NCBI RefSeq assembly: GCF_006636215.1
Contig: NZ_VIFM01000062.1
Coordinates: 1 to 47,922 of the forward strand
Direction: 5' to 3'
Length of the DNA stretch: 47,922 nucleotides
Source of the DNA: Myxococcus llanfairpwllgwyngyllgogerychwyrndrobwllllantysiliogogogochensis
GTDB lineage: Bacteria; Myxococcota; Myxococcia; Myxococcales; Myxococcaceae
Made by a program: the position numbers and the translations under genes. Each line of letters opens with the position of its first letter. The first letter of the stretch is position 1. The notes below the pieces were generated by a model. It saw only the letters and a list, made by a program, of their open reading frames with translations. It was not told where the DNA came from and ran no database searches. Below are positions 8,245 to 16,531 of this stretch, one piece after another.

Positions 8245-9090
8245 TCAGGGCTGCTTGTCCGCGGACACACCGGGCGCCGCGGGCTCGTCATGGGGGTAAT
8301 AGGACGTGCCGGTGATGGACAGGAGCGCCGACGCGGGAGCACGCGGCTCCACCGCCTGTGGCTCCGGCTCCAGGAAGCGGGGCCGATACACACTCAGCAC
8401 CGTCTGCTCCTGCGCGGAGGGGTTGTCGTAGCGACGCGGAAAGCCCCGGGGCCAGTGGAAGGCCATGCCCCGCTCGACGGGGTGCCCCTGCGACATCAGG
8501 CCCTGCCCCAGCACCAGCTCGCTCTCCTCCATGCCTGGATTCGAGCTGGCGGGGACGGTGCCACCGGGCTTCACGCGCAGGCGATACACGCCGTATCCCG
8601 CGCCCTCGTGGATGACGTCCAGGCGACCGAAGGACCGCTCCTCCGACGCATAGCTCATCTCCTCCGCCGTGCGGTGCACCTGGAGCGAGGGCACCGCGAG
8701 GCCGCCCAGGGCCAGGGGCTTGATGACACGCACGGTGGCGGCGTGGACCTGCGCGCGCGGCACGTCCGCGGTGGGGGTGGCGAGCAGGTAGCGACTCACC
8801 GCCTCTACGGCGGACTCCAGCAGCTCGAAGCGACACGCCTCCAACAGGAAGCGCAGCTCTCCGGCCAGCCGCCCATAGTTCACCGTGTGCGCCAGCCGGC
8901 CGCCCGTCGCCGCGTTGCGCGTGTCCAGGAAGAGCGCCACGTCCAGCCGGAGCGGCTGCGCCGAGACGCGCTCGCGGTTGTACACGCCCACGATGCAGTC
9001 CACCGTGAGTCCGCGCAGCTCGATGACGTCCAGCGGACGGCCCTTGCTGTCATTGACCACGGGAGGATGGAAAGCCAGCTCCGCGCTCAT
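8245..9090 (-). CDS. folB: Dihydroneopterin aldolase (FolB) fused to a cupin-like domain
   Basis: A 281-residue protein. Residues about 18-130 match FolB: the conserved Glu in VGVYNRERVSAQ, the Tyr in HTVNYGRLAGEL, FELLESAVEAVSRYLL, and the Lys in TVRVIKPLALGG, which correspond to the substrate and catalytic positions of dihydroneopterin aldolase. Residues about 140-255 add a beta-rich cupin-like domain (GYGVYRLRVKPGGTVPASSNPGMEESELVL ... GMAFHWPRGFPRRYDN...), followed by a loose C-tail. FolB normally is about 120 residues, so this is a fusion. It overlaps the upstream SDR gene by 4 bases (ATGA), which places it in pterin/folate metabolism. What the cupin does is unknown. Confidence 0.82.
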   Translation of the reverse strand: MSAELAFHPPVVNDSKGRPLDVIELRGLTVDCIVGVYNRERVSAQPLRLDVALFLDTRNAATGGRLAHTVNYGRLAGELRFLLEACRFELLESAVEAVSRYLLATPTADVPRAQVHAATVRVIKPLALGGLAVPSLQVHRTAEEMSYASEERSFGRLDVIHEGAGYGVYRLRVKPGGTVPASSNPGMEESELVLGQGLMSQGHPVERGMAFHWPRGFPRRYDNPSAQEQTVLSVYRPRFLEPEPQAVEPRAPASALLSITGTSYYPHDEPAAPGVSADKQP

Positions 9091-9812
9091 AGTCTCGCGC
9101 TCCTGCCGCCGTCGACGGCGATGACCTGTCCGGTGACATAGGGCGCTTCGCGCGCGAGGAAGACGATGGTGCGAGCCACGTCCTCCACGCTGCCCTCGCG
9201 TCCCATGGGAATGTGTCGCAACACCTCTTCGCGCGCGGCGGCGTCGAAGCTCTCCGGGAACGCGGCCACGCCGGGTGATACGGCATTGACGCGCACGTGC
9301 GGCGCCAGCTCTACCGCCAGCGCGCGCGTCAGCATCAACAGGCCCGCCTTGCTCACCGAGTAGTGCGCGAAGTGGCTCTCCGGACGCTCACCGGCGATGT
9401 CTCCGACGTGCACCACCAGCGGGTCCCTCCCCGCGCGCAGCGCGGGCAAGAGCGCCTGGGTGAGGAAGAAGGGCGCGTCCAGGTTGACGGCGAGCATGGT
9501 GCGGTACTGCTCACGCGAGATGTCCGCGAAGTCGACCCGCTCATAGAGGCCGGCGTTGTGGACCACCACGTCCAACGCGGGCCAGGCCTCGCGGACGCTC
9601 GCGGCCAGGGCGTCGACCGCGTCGGGCTGACTCAGGTCGGCGGCATGAAGGGTGACGCGGCGACCTTGTGCCCGGAGCTCGTCCGCCAGCGAGGCCAGCG
9701 CGTCCATGGAGCGGTTCGCATGCAACGCCAGGTCATAACCCGCGCGAGCCAGCGCCCTCGCCACGGCGCTCCCGACGCGGATGCCTGCTCCCGTGATGAA
9801 GGCGGTCCCCAT
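9087..9812 (-). CDS. Pteridine reductase-type short-chain dehydrogenase
   Basis: A 241-residue SDR (an in-frame GTG at 9821 would add MRR). The N-terminal loop reads TGAGIRVG, the TGxxxRxG variant that marks pteridine reductase/FolM-type NADPH enzymes instead of the usual TGxxxGxG. The rest is classical: NAG, a Ser in HVGDIAGE replaced by Asp-rich context, YSVSK active-site Tyr and Lys, and VSPGVAAFP. Such enzymes reduce dihydropterins or dihydrofolate to the tetrahydro form. The ATGA overlap with the folB-cupin gene supports a role in pterin chemistry. Exact substrate (dihydromonapterin, biopterin or folate) is unresolved. Confidence 0.82.
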   Translation of the reverse strand: MGTAFITGAGIRVGSAVARALARAGYDLALHANRSMDALASLADELRAQGRRVTLHAADLSQPDAVDALAASVREAWPALDVVVHNAGLYERVDFADISREQYRTMLAVNLDAPFFLTQALLPALRAGRDPLVVHVGDIAGERPESHFAHYSVSKAGLLMLTRALAVELAPHVRVNAVSPGVAAFPESFDAAAREEVLRHIPMGREGSVEDVARTIVFLAREAPYVTGQVIAVDGGRSARL

Positions 9813-9870
9813 GCGGCGCACTGACTAACAGGCCGCACGGGGAAAGGCACCGGGGACCTGAAAACACGAA

Positions 9871-9906
9871 GGGCGATGCTGGATACCCCCGTATCCGGCA
9901 CCGCCC
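9871..9906 (-). terminator. Long stem-loop between two minus-strand genes
   Basis: Bases 9871-9886 pair with 9891-9906: a 16-base-pair arm with one A/C mismatch and one G-T pair around a four-C loop (core GGATAC/GTATCC). On the minus strand it sits 30 bases after the stop of the small secreted protein gene and is followed by a short T-containing run (TTCGTGTTTT), so it should terminate that transcript before the pteridine reductase gene. Confidence 0.7.
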
Positions 9907-9935
9907 CTCGACCCCCTGTTTTTTCTCAGCGAGAA

Positions 9936-10460
9936 CTACGGGTAGTAGCTGGCCGGGTGCGTGCGGTTCGAGCTCCAGCCATTGCCGCGCTCGTAGGACA
10001 CCCAGACCCACTCGGCGGTCTGCACGTAACGGCCTTCCACCCACCGGTTCTCATAGAAGCCACCCGAGCAGCGGGAGACGCGGTGCCGACGGCCACGACG
10101 CTCCTCGCACACCTCGGGCACCCACACCTTCTCGTAGCGGCCCTCGACCCAGCGATTCACCGTCTGCATCTCGTAGCGACCGCGAGCCTGGGAAGGAGGA
10201 CGGGGCGCCGGAGCGTGGTGGCAGCCGCCCGTGTGGATATGGGCCTCATAGCGGTCCGGGTGGTGGCCCCGGCGGTTGTCCCGGTCCTGGTGGCCCCGGT
10301 TGTCGTCGCGGTCGTTGTCCCGGTCATGGTTTCGGTCATCGCCGCGGCGGGCCTGCTGCGTCGCCCAGTCGCGCACACTGCCGTCCTCCGCCAGCGCCGT
10401 CGAGGAACCAAGGAACAGGGTGCCGAGAGCCAGGGTGGTGAGAGCAGTCTTGAAAGCCAT
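9936..10460 (-). CDS. Small secreted Asp/Arg/His-rich protein
   Basis: A 174-residue exported protein. The start is the ATG at 10460, which begins a clean signal peptide ending ...STALA before EDGS (cleavage near residue 24). Residues about 30-75 are a hydrophilic run of Asp, Arg, His and Asn. Residues about 100-174 contain aromatic beta-type repeats (RYEMQTVNRWVEGRYEKVWVPEVC, then RWVEGRYVQTAEWVWVSYE) with two further cysteines in VCEERR and SRCSGG. Similar YxxxVWV repeats occur in small periplasmic or surface proteins of unknown role. It has its own stem-loop terminator. No function is proposed. Confidence 0.72.
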   Translation of the reverse strand: MAFKTALTTLALGTLFLGSSTALAEDGSVRDWATQQARRGDDRNHDRDNDRDDNRGHQDRDNRRGHHPDRYEAHIHTGGCHHAPAPRPPSQARGRYEMQTVNRWVEGRYEKVWVPEVCEERRGRRHRVSRCSGGFYENRWVEGRYVQTAEWVWVSYERGNGWSSNRTHPASYYP

Positions 10461-10576
10461 GGTGTCCGTCCTCCGTCGTGTTGCTACTTCTGACGGGGCA
10501 CCCTCCGGAACATTCACCATCGGGCACCGCCCTTCCTCGCGGACATCGAGCGCGGATGTAGGCAAGGCGCTCAAAC

Positions 10577-10592
10577 CCCTGTAGAACCAGGG
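10577..10592 (-). terminator. Short stem-loop at the end of the five-lipoprotein operon
   Basis: CCCTG/CAGGG (5 base pairs, 6-base loop) lies 2 bases beyond the TAA of the last gene of the operon on the minus strand and is followed by GTTTGAG. It is short, so this is only a candidate. Confidence 0.35.
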
Positions 10593-10594
10593 AC

Positions 10595-11740
10595 TTACCG
10601 GGCGAAGCGAGGTGCGACCTCCGCGCAGGTGAGGCCCTCCTCGGGCGCGCAGTTGCGCCCCACGAAACAGCCTCCCGCGCCTTCATGGTCCACGCAGCGG
10701 ATGGGCCGGCAGTCCGCGTCACCCACGCACGAGCGACGACTCACCGTGCACGTGCCCTGGCTGCAAGCATCCTGCACGCAGTCGGTGTCCTGCTGGCATG
10801 AGCAGAAGCCCTCCACGTCCCCCTCCGCAATCGAGCAACGTCCCGCGCACGCGCCCTCGGGCTGTCCGTCCGACTTCACGCAACGCCCGCCGCGTCCACA
10901 GTGCGAGTCCTCGCGGCACGGCAACGAGGGCGACGGCGCGCACTGCGCATCCGAGCGACAGCGCGCACGACTGGTGACCACCACCACGTCCGAGCACTGG
11001 TAGCCATGAGGGCAGCCCTGCCCCTCCGAGCAGTCCGCGCCGCAGAAGGCAGTCCCCGGGCTCGCCGTCTCGCGCAGACAGAAGTTCGCGCCGCGACCAC
11101 AGACCTGGAGGCCACCGCCATAGGTGCAGCTGGCGCAGTAGGGACGTCTCACCGGGTCGAAATCGCTGAAACACGTCCCCGTCTCCGCGCCCGACGACGT
11201 GCCGCAGGACTCACCGAAGGCGCAGTCTCGCGCGTCCGCGCAGAAGCTCGCGTCGCAGACACCCAGGGCACACGCGGCGCGCCCTTCTGGCGTGGTGGCA
11301 TCGCAGAGACACGGCGCGTCGCCGCAGCGGCAGGCCGTACCCGCGCAGTCTCCGGACGTCCGACAGCCCGCAACGCACGTGGTCCGCGCGAGGTCACAGA
11401 CTTCGCCCAGCGGGCAGTGCAGGTCCGTGGCGCAACGGCCACGCGTGAGGCAGGTGCCGGTGCTGGTGTCGCAGAAGAGAGAGTCCTCGCCGCAGTCCGC
11501 GTTCGACTCGCACCCCGCGCGGTCCTGGCAGAAGCCCGCTTCGTTGCACAGCTCTCCCGGCGCACAGGCGCCGTCCGTGCGACACCGACAGGCCGACGTC
11601 TCTGTGTCACACCGATACGCCTCCGACGGCGTGCCGCAGTCCGAGTCCACGCGACAGCCCTCATCGCCCACGGGAGCGTCACCGCGACAGGCGGCGAGGA
11701 GGAGCAGCAGCGGCACGGCGAGGGGAAGCCAGCGGCGCAT
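10595..11740 (-). CDS. Cys-rich repeat lipoprotein (operon gene 5)
   Basis: A 381-residue protein starting at an ATG that shares one base with the stop of the IPT protein gene (TGATG). The signal MRRWLP...LLLLLAAC gives acylated Cys18. The rest is a chain of Cys-rich units of the form C-x-x-D-x-D-C...C...C, for example GCRVDSDCG, DGACAPGELC, GCESNADCGEDSLFC, RCATDLHCPLGEVC and DCRPIRC, about ten in all. Related units occur in the neighbouring gene at 15069 and in TraA. Such disulphide-rich rods act as stalks or adhesion surfaces. It is the last gene of the five-gene operon. No enzymatic motif was seen. Confidence 0.8.
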   Translation of the reverse strand: MRRWLPLAVPLLLLLAACRGDAPVGDEGCRVDSDCGTPSEAYRCDTETSACRCRTDGACAPGELCNEAGFCQDRAGCESNADCGEDSLFCDTSTGTCLTRGRCATDLHCPLGEVCDLARTTCVAGCRTSGDCAGTACRCGDAPCLCDATTPEGRAACALGVCDASFCADARDCAFGESCGTSSGAETGTCFSDFDPVRRPYCASCTYGGGLQVCGRGANFCLRETASPGTAFCGADCSEGQGCPHGYQCSDVVVVTSRARCRSDAQCAPSPSLPCREDSHCGRGGRCVKSDGQPEGACAGRCSIAEGDVEGFCSCQQDTDCVQDACSQGTCTVSRRSCVGDADCRPIRCVDHEGAGGCFVGRNCAPEEGLTCAEVAPRFAR

Positions 11741-14700
11741 CACGGGTCGAAGACCTCCGAGCGCCCCAGGACGTAGGCCGTCCAGGTCGCGGTGGACAGC
11801 GTGTCGTAGGTCCACTGCGAATACTCGAAGCGAGGGACTCGCGCGAGGGAGAGGTCCGCGCGAAGTCGCGCGCCTTCGGGCAGCTCCGCGCGCAACGCCT
11901 GCAACGCGGCCTCCGGGAGCGTCACCCGCGTCTCGCCGCCCGGAAGCACGGCGGTCCAGCGGATGCCACCTGTCGTGCCGGGCGCCGTCAGGGTGAGGAC
12001 CTGCACGTCCGGCATGGCACCGGAGGACGACGGAGTCCAGGCCACCGCTCCCGTGAAGCGGGCATCCCGCGCGGGCTCGGTGAAGACAGGGAGCGGGAGA
12101 ATCGGCGGGAGCGTCACGCCCGCCTCCAGGGCTCCTGGCTGCCGGTGATACAGCACGCTCTGGGGATAGGCCGTGGTGCCTCGAAGCAGGTCGAGGAAGA
12201 GAAGGCTCGCCCCGTCCACGCGAGGAAGCTGGGGGAACGTGAGCAGCGGACCGGCCCCTTCGACGGAGGAGAAGAAGCGCGAGCCCGTGCCCCAGTTGTG
12301 CGGATGCGGAACCAGCCCCTCCGCGCCCAGGTCCAGCCACGCGTAGACCTGATGCAGGGCTTCCTCGCCCGCGATGATGACGGGCCCCGCCACGGAGAGG
12401 GGCACGGCGACGTCCAGATGCACGTCGAACACCACATCCTGTCCTTCGGACACCCGCGTGCCCGAGGCCGCGATGCCGCGACGCACGCCGAGCAGGTAGG
12501 GCTCGAAATCGACCTCGTCCTTCAGCACGCCGAGCACCGCGTACACCGCGCGCAAGCCGGGCTGCGCCTGCACGACGTAGGCGCCCCCCTCTTCGCGAAT
12601 CCGCCACGTCTCCGCGCGACGGTCTCCTGGCCCCGCGAAAGGAGGGCCCGACGCGGGGCTCAACTGCGCCACGAAGACGCGAGCCTCCAACACCTCTCCA
12701 GGCTGGAGCGGCCTGGGCGGCTTGAAGCCTCGCACCCGGCCCGTGATTCGAGCACTCGCGGGCACAGGTGGATTGCCCGGGTTGCCTTCGCTGTCGAGAC
12801 GGCGCAGGTACACCGTCAGGTTCTCCGAGCGGATACCCGCCACCGTCACCACGTCGTGGCCCGCCTTGAAGACGGTGACGCTCTGCGCGCCCACCATCCG
12901 CGAGTCGGACAGCGTCAACTGTCCGCGTGCATCCGTCTCACCCTGGAGGAGTGCCGTCGAGCCCGTGCCGAGCAGGACCTTCGCGCCCACGACGGGCTGC
13001 CCGTAGGTCCCCGAGGAAGTGTCGAGCACCGTGACATTCAACGTTCCCGTGAGCAGTGCACCCGAGAGACCTCCAGGGCCTCGCGGGTCGAAGTAGGTGA
13101 AGGCCTCGGAGAGCGCCGAGCGCACAGCCCCCTGGATGACTGCCACCTCCTCGGGCCCCTGGCTCCGCGACACGGGAGTTCGACAGGTGAGGGTGTGGGC
13201 GTCCACCACGTGCACGTCGCTCGCGGGCTCTCCACCAAAGGTGACGCGGATGCCTTCGACGAAGCCGGTCCCTCGCACCGTCACTCGCGAGCCTCCCGCG
13301 ATGGCACCGCGCGCGGGCTCCACCTGGGAGAGTACGAGCGCGGGCTCGTAGGTGAAGGCGTTCGGGAACAGGGCTTCGTTCTCCGGGTCGCTCGCGGAGG
13401 AGACATGGAGCGCGTGCGCTCCCGCGCCACCTGGCGGCGTGGTGAGGCGGAGCTCCGTCGTTCCCAGCACCGTCACATCTGGAGAGGGAAGCGCGCCGAC
13501 TCGCACCACGGCATCCGGAGGCAGTGCGTCTCCTTCGAGGAGGACCTGACTTCCTCCTTCCGAGGAGCCTGTTCCAGGCGTCACTCGCGTGAGCCCGAGC
13601 CGATAGGTGTAGCCCCCTGGGAGGTGACTGCGCAGCGAGGCCGCGCTGACCGTCACGGGGACCGTGCGCGAAAGCGTGCCGCGCGGGGGAACGCGGACCG
13701 TGAGCGTGAACCGGGTCGCCGCGACAATCTGGACGGGCGTTTCATCGAAAGTGACGGAGAGGTCCGGAAAGTCGAACGCCAGTCCTGTCAGCGTCACCGT
13801 GCCGTCCTCTCGCGCCCCCACGCGTGGAAAGACTCCCAACACACCGAACAAGGTGCCCTGCGGACTGTCCGCGTACGTGAATCCCTGGCGCACCGTCCAG
13901 ACACCTCGTGGGGTGACGATGCGCACGGGGACTGCTTCCATGTCCATGTGCCGTGGCGAGGTCACCACGAGGCGCGTGGGTGACTCCACGCGGAAGGAGG
14001 GAGCGGGCGTGTCTCCGAAGAAGACCTCCGTCGTGCCCTCGAAGCCCTGCCCCGTGAAGACGACGGATGTGCCCCCGAACGTCGTCCCCGTGAGCGGCTC
14101 GATGTCGGTGACGCGGGTTTCCTCGACGTAGCGGTATGCACGCCTCAGCACGTCACCCACGCCGGCGCCCTGCACCCGCACGTCGACGGGGCCGACAGTG
14201 GTGCTCCGGGGAACAACGGCTCGAAGCTCCGAGGAGGAAACGCGCGTGACGGAGGGACTCGCCGTGCCTCCGAAGAGGACCTGGAGCCCAGTGCTCGAAG
14301 GGAAGCCCGCACCCACCAGCGTCACGGTGTTACCGCCCCCTTGCGCTCCCGTATCGGGAGAGACAGCGCGGAAGTCGAAGACATCGAAGTACGTGAAGCA
14401 CGCCGCGCAGACCGTCGTCCCGTTCGGGTTCGTCACCGAGACGTCTGCCGTACCTTCGATGCCAGGAGGCGTGCGCAGGTCGAGCGTGGTGTCATCGATG
14501 AGCTGGAAGTCCCGAACCGCGCGCGAGCCGACCCGCACCTCCGTGCGCAGCGCGGCTTCCGAGGGCGTCGCGGCCACCCCTTCCACGAAGCCACGGCCCT
14601 TCAACGTCACCCAGGTTCCACCCCCACTCTCTCCCCGCGTGGGCAGCGCCGAGTGGATGACGGGCGCGGCCGATGCCCCCGCATCGACCTGAGTCCCCGC

Positions 14701-14904
14701 GTCCGTGGGGCCTGCGTCCTCCGCACCCGCATCACGTGAACCCGCGTCCGGCAGGTCGCCCGGTGGTCGGGACGAGCCTCCGCAGGCCGCGAGGACAAGG
14801 ACCAATAGACTCAGCACGAACCCGCGCAGAGGTCGCTCGACATCGACACGACTCGCGCAGCCGGGCCAGAAACGGCCGCTCCTGGCAGCGAGCCACAAGC
14901 CCAT
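11740..14904 (-). CDS. Large IPT/TIG-repeat lipoprotein (operon gene 4)
   Basis: About 1054 residues from the ATG at 14904. The frame also opens at an ATG at 15072 that overlaps the preceding stop (ATGA), but this puts 97 residues before the lipobox VLAAC, so I prefer 14904 (Cys41); an unusual start in between cannot be excluded. After a Asp/Ala-Gly-rich linker come about six IPT/TIG immunoglobulin-like repeats of 80-90 residues, each with the pattern PxxGxxxGGTxVTLxGxGF...V.FGGxxA (roughly residues 85-620), then a carboxypeptidase-regulatory-like beta domain (GAKVLLGTGSTALLQGETDARGQLTLSD, about 640-720) and a C-terminal region without a recognised family. Likely a surface adhesion or scaffold protein. 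Confidence 0.78.
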   Translation of the reverse strand: MGLWLAARSGRFWPGCASRVDVERPLRGFVLSLLVLVLAACGGSSRPPGDLPDAGSRDAGAEDAGPTDAGTQVDAGASAAPVIHSALPTRGESGGGTWVTLKGRGFVEGVAATPSEAALRTEVRVGSRAVRDFQLIDDTTLDLRTPPGIEGTADVSVTNPNGTTVCAACFTYFDVFDFRAVSPDTGAQGGGNTVTLVGAGFPSSTGLQVLFGGTASPSVTRVSSSELRAVVPRSTTVGPVDVRVQGAGVGDVLRRAYRYVEETRVTDIEPLTGTTFGGTSVVFTGQGFEGTTEVFFGDTPAPSFRVESPTRLVVTSPRHMDMEAVPVRIVTPRGVWTVRQGFTYADSPQGTLFGVLGVFPRVGAREDGTVTLTGLAFDFPDLSVTFDETPVQIVAATRFTLTVRVPPRGTLSRTVPVTVSAASLRSHLPGGYTYRLGLTRVTPGTGSSEGGSQVLLEGDALPPDAVVRVGALPSPDVTVLGTTELRLTTPPGGAGAHALHVSSASDPENEALFPNAFTYEPALVLSQVEPARGAIAGGSRVTVRGTGFVEGIRVTFGGEPASDVHVVDAHTLTCRTPVSRSQGPEEVAVIQGAVRSALSEAFTYFDPRGPGGLSGALLTGTLNVTVLDTSSGTYGQPVVGAKVLLGTGSTALLQGETDARGQLTLSDSRMVGAQSVTVFKAGHDVVTVAGIRSENLTVYLRRLDSEGNPGNPPVPASARITGRVRGFKPPRPLQPGEVLEARVFVAQLSPASGPPFAGPGDRRAETWRIREEGGAYVVQAQPGLRAVYAVLGVLKDEVDFEPYLLGVRRGIAASGTRVSEGQDVVFDVHLDVAVPLSVAGPVIIAGEEALHQVYAWLDLGAEGLVPHPHNWGTGSRFFSSVEGAGPLLTFPQLPRVDGASLLFLDLLRGTTAYPQSVLYHRQPGALEAGVTLPPILPLPVFTEPARDARFTGAVAWTPSSSGAMPDVQVLTLTAPGTTGGIRWTAVLPGGETRVTLPEAALQALRAELPEGARLRADLSLARVPRFEYSQWTYDTLSTATWTAYVLGRSEVFDP

Positions 14905-15068
14905 ACGCACCAGGGTGTCATGCACGATGGAGGAGCAGTTGCCCGCTCGGGCCGGAGCCCTCATCGCGAAGCCATCCGGGATTGGCGTGCGTGATTCCCG
15001 CGAGCCCGAAGGCAGGTGGTTGTTCGCCGTCGGCACCGCCATGCGGCGACCAGGCCAGGAGGAACTCC

Positions 15069-16529
15069 TCATGGGAGCCACTCCACCTGGAGCGTGTAGC
15101 CATTCGTCGTTCGCGCGTCATCGCCCACCACTCTCGCGGTGAGCCGCTGGCCCGCCACGGTCGGAGCCGGCAGCGACACAATGGCGCCCTCCGCGTCTTG
15201 CGAGCAGCCCAGTTCCACGCCTCCGCTCTCTCCCAAGAGACACAGGCGCAGCAAGCCACGGTCCGCCGCGTAGCCCGACAGCGACACCTTCACGCCTTGG
15301 GCCGCGGGCACGGTGAATCGAACATGGTCCTGCTCTCCCGGGCAGACCATCCCCTCCAGCGACAGGCGCTCCGGCAGGTCCGTGGCCGTATCGACGGTGT
15401 CGTTGGGCTCGTGGACATCGTCATCACAGGGCGTGCCTCGCGAGAGGAAGAAGCCGATGTCATACGCTCGCGGCAGCGTGTCACAAGAGGCGACGCGCAC
15501 CGTATACGTGCCTCGCTCCGCCACGACATGCGACATACGGAAATGTCCCGTCGCCAGCACCCGGCCCCTCGCGTCTTGAAGGGTCGTGGAGAACACCGAC
15601 TCCGCGAACACCTCCGCGTCCACGTTCACGCCGAGCTGGTCCCCTCGCTCCAAGGTGAGCGAGTAGTGGTCCACGTCATCCGGGCACAGCGTCAGCTTCA
15701 CGTAGCGACTCGCGCTCACGGGGAACGCCGTGGACACCGTGTCGTTGGGCTCCAGCGCATCCGGCTGACAGGCCCGGGGCCCACAGGTTCCCGTGCCGAG
15801 GTCGCAACGCTGGTCCATCGCGCAGTCATCATCCGAGCCACACGGCGGAGGACGCGGCAGGCATGCCCCGCTCGCCAGATGACACACCCGAGGCACGTCG
15901 CAGTCCCGGTCCGAATAGCAACGCGGTGTCGATGAACACCGTCCCGCCGCGTCACACACGAAGCCCACCGCGCAGTCCGTGTCCACGTCACACTGGACGC
16001 AAAGCCCCTCCGTGCAGTGCTCCCCTTCCCCGCACGAGGTGGCCTCGGTGCAACGGGCCACACAGGCATGCAGCCCCGCGTTGCAGCGCTCCTCGGCACC
16101 ACAGTCCGCGTCCTCGACACATCCCAGGTCCTCCTCGCAGACGAGCGTGGACCCATTGCAGCGTTGCCCGGTAGGACACTCGCCCCTCGCTCCCGAGGGA
16201 CAAAGCACCACCTGCGTCCTCGCGAGACAGAGTCCCTGTCGGCACCACAGCCCGAATGCACACGCCTCGTTCGTCTCGCAGTCCGTGCCCCAGCCCTCAC
16301 GAAGCACACAGGCCCGCGCCTCATCGTCACAGCGTTCCTTGAGCCGACACTGGCCGCTCGACTCACATGCACCACAGACACCCGCGAGCGTGCAGACCTG
16401 TCCTCCCTCGCAGTCCTCGCGTCGCGCACACGACGTCGGGCTCGGCCCCGCATCCGGCACGGGTGGCACTGTCTCCTTGGAGGAACAGGCGAACACGCAG
16501 CACGCCACCACGAGGAGCCACCACCGCAT
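15069..16529 (-). CDS. Cys-rich lipoprotein with two pre-peptidase C-terminal domains (operon gene 3)
   Basis: A 486-residue protein. The start is the ATG at 16529, 2 bases after the previous gene's stop; the signal MRWWLLVVACCVFAC ends at Cys15. Residues about 30-255 are Cys-rich units (CARREDCEGGQVCTLAGVCG, CVEDADCGAEERC, CYSDRDCDVPRVC and others). Residues about 258-486 hold two copies of a PPC-type beta domain, each introduced by the hallmark EPNDTxxTA and containing the CPDDVDHYSL / CPGEQDHVRF strand. PPC domains usually accompany secreted enzymes and adhesins. No protease domain is present, so it is more likely structural or ligand-binding. Confidence 0.8.
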   Translation of the reverse strand: MRWWLLVVACCVFACSSKETVPPVPDAGPSPTSCARREDCEGGQVCTLAGVCGACESSGQCRLKERCDDEARACVLREGWGTDCETNEACAFGLWCRQGLCLARTQVVLCPSGARGECPTGQRCNGSTLVCEEDLGCVEDADCGAEERCNAGLHACVARCTEATSCGEGEHCTEGLCVQCDVDTDCAVGFVCDAAGRCSSTPRCYSDRDCDVPRVCHLASGACLPRPPPCGSDDDCAMDQRCDLGTGTCGPRACQPDALEPNDTVSTAFPVSASRYVKLTLCPDDVDHYSLTLERGDQLGVNVDAEVFAESVFSTTLQDARGRVLATGHFRMSHVVAERGTYTVRVASCDTLPRAYDIGFFLSRGTPCDDDVHEPNDTVDTATDLPERLSLEGMVCPGEQDHVRFTVPAAQGVKVSLSGYAADRGLLRLCLLGESGGVELGCSQDAEGAIVSLPAPTVAGQRLTARVVGDDARTTNGYTLQVEWLP

Positions 16530-16531
16530 CG

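Noticed and set aside
12145..13983. A 612-residue plus-strand frame opposite the IPT gene
   Set aside because: The minus frame has clear IPT/TIG repeats; the plus frame is a shadow.
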